A stretch of DNA of 64,000 nt from positions 1,302,001 to 1,366,000 of the forward strand of contig WMCF01000026.1 in the NCBI GenBank assembly GCA_009792885.1, written 5' to 3'. The notes beneath the pieces were generated by a model. That model saw nothing but the letters and a program-made list of their open reading frames with translations, made no database searches and was not told where the DNA came from. Made by a program: the position numbers and the translations under genes. Source of the DNA: Eremophila alpestris peregrina. Lineage: Eukaryota > Chordata > Aves > Passeriformes > Alaudidae. Shown here piece by piece: positions 38,829 through 50,416 of the stretch. Position 1 is the stretch's first letter. The number at the start of each line of letters is the position of its first letter.

Positions 38829-41800
38829 CTTTAAAAATGAGAGGAAAAAAAAAAGAAAGGAATTTTCAAAACTCAAACAGTGGAATTTTACACATGCAAC
38901 AACTATATTATCCTAGAGAGGCATCCTAAAGGAAGCTTCATATTCTTCTATAATTTCCATAAAAACATTTCAAGTATTCTTGATAATGCAATAAAAACAC
39001 ATGATTAGCTGAAAATTTTTCTAATATTCATTCCATGAATGTAAGCCAACATGTCTTTGTTATTCAGACAAGTCATGACAATTACATCATCTAATTATTA
39101 TTTAGAGCTTTTTTCTTCCTGGTGACCTTGACATCCTCAGAGCCATATTGATTGACAGTTAAAAGGGTTACTCTCAAAGAAGTTTCCTGAATGCATGCCA
39201 CAATTTTCTCATTTCAAGGGAGAGGAAGGAGAAGAAGCAAACAGCCAAAGTTTCATCAGAAAACAAACAAACAGACCAACCCAACAAAACTAATGCAAAC
39301 TTCATATGGTTGATTTTGCCATGAAATGTTTGTTTTTCTTTGCTGGCATGCAAATAGATGTCAATGCATTTTTAAGGCTTTGAAACATCTCATGCTGATG
39401 CATATTGCAGTAAGACCTGGCAGGTATATACATGTATATGTCTGTGTGATTACAGCAGTCAATGAAAATCTAAGCTAGGAAGTAGTTTATTTTAACATTT
39501 TCCATGCCATTTACAGAAATAAAACACATTTCTGGGTTTACTGCATACAGTCTGCTACATCCTCCCTTCACACAAAAACCTTTTGTGGCTACAAGTAACT
39601 TTTCAAACACCAGTAAAGCAGAAGCAAGAACACTGACTACACTACACAACACGAGTCAATTAAATAATTCAGAGCTGTTCAGAAAGTTTTATGATTTTAC
39701 AGGTTTGCAGTAGGTTGTATTTTACAAGTTGTGTTTGTTATAGGACAAGAGAGTTCCTAAACTACTTTTACAATTGAAAAGGTAAAAAGATAGAAAGAAA
39801 CAGACCACTGGTACCTCTAACCACCACTAAAAATGATTTTTCCCAACTTTCCAAAAAACTTTTAATATCTATCTAGAAAATATATTTATTAAACAACAAC
39901 TTAAATCCATATTACAGATGAGAAAATTCCATATAAGGCAAGTGAGTGTGTGGCTACTCAGTGAATAACAATGTGCCTAATTATTTGGATTATGCTGTCA
40001 CATAGTTGCTGGCTCCCTTGAGAAAAATTTTCCAAATTTTTAAAAACATTTTAAATAGATGAGGTAATAGATCAACACATTCCTTTCCAACAAGTTACGT
40101 GGTAAGTATAACATAAAGTGCAGAGGATATAACATTGATCATCATTAATGCAATTGTCTCTCATGTTAGGATTCATCTTAAAAAATAAGGCTTATAGCTA
40201 AGCATTCCAAATAAATATTAAAAAAATCATCATAAGCCTCAACTGTCAAACATAACCTTGAACTCCTAAAGAATCCATTAGCTACCTAAAGAAAGTATTA
40301 TATATAGTATTTGGGGGAAAAAACCCCCAAAACACTAACTTTTGTCTTAGTGCAGCCTATTTAATTTAGTGAAAAACCAAAGAAAAAATCTCTCGCTTAG
40401 CTAAGCTGTCTTAAATTACTACCATGCAGCCTTGCCAAACCATGTAGACTAAAAAAGTTTTAATTCTTATTTGCTGCATCTTCTCATAATTCAGGCAGGA
40501 TAAGGAGGATGCTTTTGGCAGTTTGGACTTATAAAAATATACACATAAACGTTATCAGCTTTACTGTTGTTTCTGTTTACAGTGATTATGCATTTTGCTT
40601 GGACAAAATGAAAACTAAAATGGCAGAGCCATACTCCAAGGAGCTCACAGATTATCTGCCCCTGCAAATCCAGGCAGATAATCCTCAAGAAAAGGAGCAG
40701 TCACATATTGTGAATCAGAGCCTGTGAGCCTCAGGATTTTAATTAGAGTTGCAATAACAACTGTGACTCAACCACTTCACCTTGATGGTTTACAACCAAG
40801 TTTCTAATCCTTCTACCTGATGTCACCCTTAGTCCATGAAAGTCAAAACCAGAAAGTGCTCAGAAATCAATCTTACAATTCATTGTCATTGTATCTGTAA
40901 CTAAGATAAAATTTGGTTTTCTAGATTACAGACGTCTAACATCCCTTTTATCCATTCTCCATTTGCTACCTAATATTAATGAGCTAGTTGCCAATTTGCT
41001 CTTTTGGAATTAGAGGAAAATGAGCACACAATTCCTAGCTTACGTATCAAGAATGTAGTAAATTTAGAAAACTAAATTACATATAAAAGTGTAAAACTGA
41101 CTTATCCAATGCTCTTTTTGGAAAGATCAAGAATGTTGAGGGTTCACTGAGAGCAGTTATGAAGTTGTTAACTTAAGAAAGTTTGTTCTCCAAAGTTTAG
41201 TCCCACTGATCATCACGTTGCATTGACTCTTGTTGTGCAATAAGGTTAGAAAAAAATGATCCAAATGCATTAGCAATGGGTGATGCAATATCCCAAATAT
41301 TACACCATCCACAAGATGGTAAAGTGCATATCACAAAACATGCAAGAAAGAAAAAAACTAAGTAATAGACTATTAAATATCACTTTAAAGCTGCTTAGAA
41401 ATGTGTATTTGTGTGTGGCAATTAAATTAAAAGCAAGAAGAAATGGGAGTCAGCAATCCAAAGAAATCACTTGACTGCATCCACTTAAAGGGGAATGACC
41501 AATGTTGTTCTACATTTTTTCAACAAAATTAGCACCTGAGATAGCTTCAAAGGCAGTTAAAACTATTTGTTTGGAGGAGAACAGAGCAGGGAGACGACTA
41601 ACTCTATTAACATATTAAAATCTAGTCCAGATCCAGAAGTAATCAAAAGTTTTCCTGTTTTGGAAAAACAAGTGGATGTAAAAGGAGATAAAATAAATTT
41701 TCAAGTTGTCATAAAAACACTCTAATCACAGCATCTATCTAGAATGAGTAAAAATATTTTAAAATATATCAATATTGAAAGCTTTAATTCAAAAATGCTT

Positions 41801-42732
41801 CTTTATCTGAAAATTTTTTCTATATATCAGGAATAAATTATGGTAGCTCAGTTCAAGCACGCATTAAAACATGCTTAACAAAAAACAAATTTCAAGAATA
41901 AATTTTTACATTTTCTAATAGCATTTTTCCCAGACTTTTCCTCAGCAAGTTGGCTTTTTTTGTATCATAACCTGAAAGTTTACAGATTCTCAGTTATCAA
42001 TTTACAAATCACAGCCTGAAAGCATAAATATTTTTAGACATTAGACAGACATCCATTTAGGCATGGATTATGTTTTCTCTCTTACAAACAGACATAGTTA
42101 CACATAAATAAAATCTCTTTATCTGTCTGAATATCCAGCTGCCACTGTTAATCAGATTGCAGCTTCTGGTGCTAATGCATTGTACGTTAACAATAGCATA
42201 GAAATGTGCATTAAAATGTCAAATAAATAGTTGGTTTTTTAGATGAGGGAAATCTAGCAAAGTTGACACATTGTAGTATTTCTTCTAGGTCTGGGTACAG
42301 AACTGGATGAAACACTGAAAAAAAGCAAAAGATGGGGTTGCAATGCCAGGCTTACAATTCTGCCTCCAGGATACCACATATGTTCTCCATAGTGTGCTTG
42401 GGCTCTGCTATCAGGAACTTTCAGTGATGAAATCAAGGCTTTGAACAATTTCCTTTCCCACATGACCACCTGCAGAGTAGACTCAACACTTCCTACCTTC
42501 TTCTCCTCAGTTCAACAAGATATTTTTAAACAGAAAAGCTGGAATAAAATTACATGTTTTGCCTCCCTTTTCCCTAAAGTGAATCTATAGTTTTTGTTTA
42601 ATAACTTTTCTAAGTGCAAACTAATGTTATTCCAGGTATTATACTGGTTTTCTACATTCAAAACACAGATGGCCTTCTATGCAGAGCTAGCTAACAGGAC
42701 AAATAAATTAAAAGAAGGTTGAAATAGCATAC
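38829..42732 (-). other. TLL1: TLL1 intron 2
   Basis: A 3,904-bp intron in the propeptide region. The only structure of note is the perfect hairpin at 40,310-40,331. Confidence 0.92.
40310..40331. repeat. perfect 8-bp inverted repeat with A6 loop
   Basis: TTTGGGGG (40,310-40,317), six A, then CCCCCAAA (40,324-40,331). In the TLL1 transcript this reads UUUGGGGG-U6-CCCCCAAA, with five G-C pairs next to a U-rich loop. No intrinsic-terminator role is implied in a eukaryotic gene. Confidence 0.9.
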
Positions 42733-42843
42733 CTGTATTGTGGCCAAGTCTTTCGTTGGAGTGCTGCGTAAGGTCAATCGTCCTGTCAATTTGAAAGATT
42801 TTTAAGTCTTCATCATCTAAGGCAATATCTCCCCAAAAGACAG
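42733..42843 (-). CDS. TLL1: TLL1 exon 2: propeptide, first half
   Basis: This 111-bp exon starts with the last two bases of an alanine codon and ends with one base of a glycine codon (phase 1 on both sides). It encodes the conserved propeptide segment [19 protein letters not shown] and then RTIDLTQ. A divergent linker (HSNERLGHN) follows where mammals have a different sequence. In astacin proteases the propeptide covers the active-site zinc until furin-type cleavage. The donor is CAG|gtatgc. The acceptor is AAAG, with A at -3 instead of the usual pyrimidine, behind a modest T-rich tract. It is the most upstream coding exon visible. Confidence 0.95.
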
Positions 42844-43729
42844 CTTTAAATAAAAAAGAGCTCAATTTAATTAAAGAATTTTTCGGACAATAAAGCCAAT
42901 CTGAAGAATGTAATGCCATGTTTACAACCTTTGGGAATGTATATGACAAACATATATTTACATATATTTCCTAAATGATCTATATTTTTATATGAAGAAA
43001 AAAGAAAACTACCTAGTAAAAGACAAATAACTTATTCCAAAATCTTAGCCTATTCGGTTTCTTTGTACATTACCAAAATGCAATAACTTAAATGTAGTGT
43101 CATTCTATTAATAATTTTTAGCATGTGTAAATACAACAAAGCATAAAAGACACTGAGATGTGAACATTTGAACTATGAAGTAAAATATACACATTTCTGA
43201 GAAAACACAACTTTTACATTTCCTAACATCTTTCTGAAAATGGAAATTATTTAAAGACATTTTTATTATGTTTCAGTTGCTTTCTAGATTACATTATGTT
43301 TCACTCAGATTATTAAGTGTATCTGTTTTCTGTTAAACTGAGAAAAGAAAAATCCTTTATTATTTTCCTCTCAGTTTACTTGTATGCTTTCCTTTTATAG
43401 TTAATGTCACCATTAAGATGCTTTCAAACTCGACTTTTCAAAGCTCCGATCTCTTTTTAACCTTCCTTTGGCCTTTTTGGTGGATCTCTCCTTCTCTCTT
43501 TTCTTTTGCTCTATTTTCTGTCAGATTTCTTTTTCACTTTTTGCATAAGTAACTCATCTTCCCTAAGCTGTCTCTACAACTCAGTGGACTATGATACAAT
43601 CAATCCCACTTCCAAGAATTTGGGATCTATAATCACAAACTTTCGTCTCTGCCTGTTTTTGCTGAGATTTTATCCTGAGATCTCCCTGCCAATTCAAACT
43701 TAGCATTAAAGCTGATCTCAAGAGCCATA

Positions 43730-44200
43730 TTCTCAATTGCTGTGATTGAAGTGAACAGAGCATGTACCAATTAACAGGAGCTGAAAGTGGTTGTTTATCA
43801 TTTTTATCCCAATTCCCCCTTTTCCTGCTTGCTCTGTCAATAGCTCTATTTTTTGTTCCCTCAGAGTCCCAAAACCCCTGGATTCAACCTTGGTGTCATC
43901 TTCAGCTCCTTTCCTTTTTTTACCCCATCCAGGGAGACACCACAAACTGCTTGGTTGTTTTGCTCTACAGCAATCTGCTTTCTTCACTTCCACCCAAATA
44001 AACTCTAGTCCTAAGTCCAGCTGTTACCAAATCAATCTCTCTAGTCTTCATCCATTCAAATTGATCCAAAACATTGCTGTTAATTGTATTCTTCTTTGCC
44101 TGTTTTTTGCATCACACTTTAAAGACCACTCATCAGACAATATTCTCATTGTAGCTGCAAAAGTCACCCATTTCTCAGAATGTGATGCTCACATTCATCG
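43730..44200 (+). mobile_element. possible very old LINE relic (L2/CR1-like)
   Basis: The plus strand carries two short stretches, in the expected order, resembling the end of L2/CR1-type reverse transcriptases: NLGVIFSS near 43,887 (family: N-L-G-V-I-F-D-S) and, in another frame, LIQNIAVN near 44,060 (family: L-Q-x-I-Q-N-A-A-A-R). Frames differ, and the rest is unalignable by eye. A 157-codon open frame (43,791-44,264) overlaps the region without a recognisable domain. It could be coincidence. Confidence 0.28.
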
Positions 44201-47200
44201 GTGTTGCATAAAATCCACTTTAAAATGTATTTACTTAAGCAAAAAGATAGGTATTTTTAAATAACTCCGATATTGTATTGCCTCTTCCAACTTACATGAT
44301 TTTTCTCTAGTACAAGGCAAGTAGGGGCAATTACATGACTTTAGCTTGCATTGTAAAATACCTTCAAAACACCCCCCAGATCATCTACACAGTGTTAATA
44401 ATGAAACTATTACACATAACCAACTTTTTATGTCTCCTCCAAATATTAATGTTTCCACACATAGAATTTTCCTTTATACAAAATAATGGTTCTTAGAAAC
44501 CACAAGTACTTTAGACCATTACTGAAACTGTTCACACTGTGGAACACTGTCCCTCCAAGGATCACTGTTCTCATGCTCACATTGGACATCAGTCCTCTAG
44601 CTAACCTGTTCTCACCAGTGATAGTTTTACTATTACATCAAGACACAAAGCCACTGACAGCTTGAGATGTTTGGATCTCTTTTCTCCTAAGCTTCTAGGG
44701 AAAAAAAATCTCAAACTATTAGAGTTTTGGAAGTCAAGGAAGAAAGTCAGTAGTCTCCATCTGGTTGAGTTAAATAATATTTACTTTTATAAACACCTTC
44801 TAGAGGTTTCTCTTGAATGCCATTCATAATGGGGACCACTGTATAAGCACATGGAAAGATTGCAAACTTGAACAAACAGGAAAATGTTGTAAAAGGAAGA
44901 AACTACTAATGTTTGTGTCTATAGAGACACAGTGTGCCCCAGTGGAGGTCACACAGATTGCCCACACCAAACTTGATGAAGTGCTAAAGCTTAGTAGCAA
45001 GGCCATTTTTCTTTCCTGGTGATATTGAAAGTTAACAAAAGTAAGATTCCAAATTAAAAATGGATGATGCAAAAGATAGCCCACTGACAGAAATGCATTA
45101 GCAGAAATCACTTTGGTTTCTGTGTGGAGTACTGATGCATAAATAGGAAAACCAAGGCAAATCAAACTTCCTACTAACAATAAAGTAGAAAAAAAATATC
45201 TGCCCTAGTCCTGGTGATGCATCTTTATCACTTTTAACACTTCACTGTGATAACATTCATATTAAGAGGAAAATACAAATAGATTTACTAATTTGTGTGA
45301 ATTTGTCTGACATAAAAGTATCGAATTTGTGTGTACATATGTAAAATATACCTTAGAGTTCAGGCAATGTGTAGTAACTTAGAAAGGGAAGGATAGCTAT
45401 TTTTGTTAAACATCTGGAGCATTAACTAGCTTTTGATTAGCAACCAAGGACAAGGTTGAGTTTACCAATAATATAACCACAGTAATACAATAATAAGTGC
45501 TGATACAAGTGTCACATAACTGTGAACAAGTAAACTATGAGACCAATAGCAGCTACATTCTCAGACATACTAAAGAAATATGAGGAAACCCTAACGTCAG
45601 AAATAGATAAGATTATTAGATTAAAATATAATAGAAAGTTTGGAACTTTCTTCAGGCCACTGGTTTGTTTTACTCAAGGCAATTCTGTTTTGCAGAAGGC
45701 AATAAACATGCCAAAACTTGGAAACCTTCATAAAATTATCTCATTTGACTTTAGCAATAAACAAATAGGTGTCACTTTTTTCCTACAGAACTAAACCTCT
45801 GATCATTTGAATTAATTTAACTGTAGCTAGCAAAAGAAGCAACAGTTAACTGGATGTTTTTTAATTTCAATATAGTCCAAACAATCAGCAACTGAGACAA
45901 AAATGGAGCTGATAACTGTTTTTTAAAATTACACCTTTTTTCCAGTGAAAGGTCTGCACTGAATGTATTAATTCTGCCCTTCAAAGCCTGAAGCACAACC
46001 CCGACAGAATTATCAACATGAAGTTTAAAAACTATCCCCCATAACTATTAAAAGTATCCTTTAATTTTTTGGAATGCCAGTTTAAGTGTCAAAACACTTT
46101 GTAACAAGAGAAGACCACAGTTTTATCTCCTGCCTTAAAATTTTTATGGCCTGAAACCATCTGAAGAAGTCACTCCATATACTTCATCATGTCACAAACC
46201 AATGTTAATGTCACAGAAAGCAAGCAGAGGATTGTTTGGGTATGCAAGGCATGATGTTAAAGGCTTTGCTAAGAGCAAGTTAGGATTAAGAGCTTTAGTA
46301 GCTCCCTCTAAGGAACTTCTGACAGACTTGATCAGTTCAGCTGTTCATTTTTCACACATATTCAACTCACATGTTTCATCTGGAAAATTAACAAGAACCT
46401 GATAATCAATTGACTAGGCAAAAAACCAAAACTGAAACAAATGGGTAGAAAAAATTTGAAGTGGTCCAAACAGTACTTAATGTACCTCTACTTATTTAAG
46501 GTTGTGCCATATTATCTCTTTTCCTACCTCTAAACTACCAGTGATCACAGAAACTTGATATTACAGATGGATTTTTTTATTTAATTTGAAAATGCAAGAT
46601 TGACAATAAAGAAATATCTGTTGAAAATCTGAGACAGTATGAATTGCAGAGAACAGATATTTCAAATAGCTTTTATTATATAAAGGTTCTTAAGAAAAAA
46701 GAAAATAGATGTTTTTATCCAATACTTGATAAAGACAATACCCTGTCATACCAGATATCATGCCAGGTAGTTTTGGTGGTTTTTTTCTATTTTTATATGT
46801 TTTATATGACCACAACATGATGCACTGACACAAATTCAACAGAGAAAATACATGCATCTGTTTCAGAAAAGTGGGCAAAACCTGGTTATGCAGTAAAGGC
46901 ACCTTCCTCTGTAACAGTGGAGAAGGATTTTTATGGAGATGTTAAAATAGAGAAGACACTTAACCAAAAGATACAGTTCTGCTTTCACACAACTCAAAAG
47001 TTCTCAGTTAAACAGCACCTTTAAAAAGTCTTATTTTATTTAAAAAGACAAAACACTGACATGTAAAGCAGCAAAGTTTGCAACCTGTAACCAATCATCT
47101 CACAAGCATGAAAACAAACAGGAAAATAAGTAGGTTGTAAAATATGTTTTCCACCCAGAGAATCACACCTTAGTATTGCCACACAAACCATATTAATGGA

Positions 47201-48670
47201 AAGGAAAATTAAGATTATCTATAAACTACAGGTCAAGCACGGGAACTACAGCTACACTTGTAACAGGATCTATTATTTCATGATAAATAATCAGTATTCA
47301 TCTGCAAACTTCTCTGTGCTAATCTTCTCTCTCCCAAAAAGATCACCTTACAAAAAATACCCAGTATCCTAAAGGAATAAAATCTGCTATTAACAACAGG
47401 AAAGAAATATAAATAAATGTATACAATGGTTTTTAAAAAGTATATTTAAACTATGTTATGTTTATAGATGTACACACATGGTATAAGTCAATTAGCATAT
47501 ACAGTGAGAATAAATACATCTTTCACAACTTTCAAGATGTCTGGAAGAAAAATTATTTGCAAAATACCATAGGGCTGCAATATGCAGTAGGATGGCTCAT
47601 TCTAGGATTTGAAATAGCAATTAATATTTAAGTCTGCAAAATATAGAGAGGGTGTGTTCTTATAATTGCAGTAACAAAATTATCTACTTCAAGCTTCATC
47701 ACAATTTCTCCTACAATTATTGCTTTTTAAAACTCAAATCACAAGCAGCCATTTTTTAATAAAATATATTCCTGCTACATTCATACCAATACTAGTAACA
47801 ATATAAAATGCAAGTAAGTTTGCTCATGTTTGTCCCTACAGCACAGCAGCACAGCTGAAGAAAACCAACTTGACCTTGGGGTAGGTCAGGAGCATTCAGC
47901 TACCCAGCAGAGCCCAACACCACCCAGAAACCATTCCCAGGACCTGATTTGCTCTGATGACTCCACAGGCTAGAAACACGTTCAAATGAGACCTTCTCAA
48001 ACTGGGATGTAAACTGTGATCTTGTCCTGGGAGCAGACTCAGAATTTTGACAGAGGGATTACTCTTATACTGAGAAGATACCAATGAAAGGATTAAGGCA
48101 ATAGTAGAAGGCATTTCAAAAGCAAAGCCACAAATTTTGGTATGCTACTGGGAGTGCAAAGCACAGAAAGTTGTGCTTTATTCCCAGTGCAGAAGCTGTC
48201 AAGAATGGAAGACAAAAAATATTAAATAAACAAAAACTTCAAGGCACAACAAGGAAATCTGAAGAGCTCCTTTAACATCTTTAAAGGTGGGATGCCCAAC
48301 ACCAAGCAAAGCCTGACCAGTAATTCATGCAGTAGGAGGTGCCAGAAAGTGTGCTGGATAGCTTCAGGGCAGATATTCATCTAAATCCACATGTACAGCT
48401 GTTCTAATTAGCAGACTCTTCTGTAGCTGAGTCATGGAGCACTTCCCTGTAACAGCACAGCTATGTGCACTATATTCTGTCTTGGTGAGTCACTCTATTC
48501 CATACAATCTATTCACAGCTTACATAACTGCCTCTAAAGCTGAACAGAAAATGGAAAGATTAAAGCTAAGTAAGATAATTTTACCACATTACAAGGAAAG
48601 CAATATACACTACTATAACTAAGCTTATTCTGTATTACCATTGTCTTCAAACTAGTCCAGTCTTTCCAAG

Positions 48671-48732
48671 ATTTTCAGGTGCAATACATATTGTTTTTAG
48701 AAATTATCAAACTGAGAACAAGGCAGGGCAAA
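48671..48732 (+). repeat. dispersed repeat, copy A
   Basis: This 62-bp stretch aligns with copy B about 1 kb away at roughly 80% identity. Shared blocks are TTCAGGTGCAATA, TTAGAAAT, AACAAG and CAGGGCAA. Homology stops outside these limits as far as I can see. It may be part of an unrecognised old transposon family or a decayed local duplication. Confidence 0.65.
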
Positions 48733-49683
48733 AGATCTTGTGTACAACCATGAGCAAGCACAACATTGCGTTACATACCCTGAACCCTTTCTATCATTGT
48801 TCATCACAAGTGCTACCTTCAATCGTAACTGTGCAATAAATTTCCATGTTGCCATGCAGAGCTCACTAAACTTTCAAAAGAAAGTTAATTTAATCAAGTC
48901 TTGAATAATTATCCAAATCAATTTACCTTTATATTGGACAAAAATATGACAGAAAAGGGAAGTTAAGTGAAAATTTACAGCATGAAGTAGAAGACCAAGG
49001 TATCCTATTTTCAAAGACACATCCAAAAACATTAGCTATTTCATGACTTTCAATAAACAACATTTCCAAATCTGCACAACTTGAAACACTTGTCACAGAA
49101 ATAAGAGATACATACTGAAATAATTTATATACTTGAGAAAGCTCACATAAGCACACCTGAAAAGGGATGTAACATCTCTGACAAGCTGCTTCCATGTTCC
49201 CACATATTATATCAAATAGCAAATTCATCAATACTCACACCAGCCCTATTTTTCAAACTCACATTCAGAAAACAGTTTTCCCTAATGAATGTATGATTTC
49301 CACTTCTATTAGAAAAGAAAATAATGATGGCAGACTTTAAACATCTCCAGACTGTACACCAGTTAGAAATTCATTCCTCCATTCTTTTGAATGTGGCATC
49401 ACTTGACAACAGCTCACATGGACATACAAATTATCCAGAAATCAGATAGCTTGCATGTGGTAGTGATGTAGCCTTAGAAAAAAAAATTGTAATGCAATTT
49501 ACTCAAATCTTTTGTGACACTATTTACATGATGACAGCATTACCTAAAGCTCACCAGTGTCTCACCTCATCTACCCCTAGAAACCCTCCCAGTGTTCCCC
49601 ATGCACAACACTTCTGGCTTCCTTCATTCCTTTGGCTACATGCTCATATTTATAAGTAGGATGAAGGCAATATCCCTACTGGG

Positions 49684-49742
49684 ATATTCAGGTGCAATAG
49701 GCTTTTCTTAGAAATCATTAAAACAAAAACAAGACAGGGCAA
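49684..49742 (+). repeat. dispersed repeat, copy B
   Basis: This 59-bp partner of copy A lies in the same orientation, with a gap of two to three bases near the middle. The shared blocks are in the same order. No terminal repeats or target duplications were visible. Confidence 0.65.
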
Positions 49743-50384
49743 GTTACATTCACAAAGCCCCATCTGAGGCATGTAGCATTTCACTACAGCCACTCCACAT
49801 TATTCATATTATTATCCAGGAAGTTCCTCCCAGACTGATCTGACTAGGACAGAAAAATAACCAGGTAGGAGCTGACTGTGGGCACAAAAGCAGCTGTAGA
49901 GCCAAAGGCAGGAGAAGAGAAATAATTGCTGGAAAGCCATCCACCATCCAATGGAGTGAACTTGTTCCAGACAGCCCTTCCAGGAGCATGGCAATCCCAT
50001 CACAGTGCAGGTGGACCATGGGGTGAGTGGCATGCAGCACTGGGGCATGTCCTGGCTTTTTCAAAGTAAGAAACACCTTTGATATAAAGCAATACTCATA
50101 AGGAGAATGGAATAATTGTGACACCCTTTATCTGAGTAGAACCTTCACTTACCAAAAACACTTGTAGAGCTTGATCATTTTGAAAGATTTTAATTTGCTA
50201 AATATGCTTCTTCATGGCACAGACAAATCTCAGTTTACAGATACCATTTACTCTGAGCTAATTCCAGTTTTTACTTTGTCCTTAATTTCAAAATAGTGAT
50301 TTTTTTTGTTTCCATTTTCCTTGTGCTTTGTTTTTTAGTAATAGTTTTCATATTTCTTTAACATTAGTACAATAAAAAGGAACC

Positions 50385-50416
50385 AAAAAAAAAAAAAAAA
50401 GAGAGAGAGAGAGAGA
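50385..50416. repeat. A16 run followed by (GA)8
   Basis: Sixteen A (50,385-50,400) run directly into eight GA units (50,401-50,416), then another A run and CCCC. It is a compound simple repeat, likely length-variable. Confidence 0.93.
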
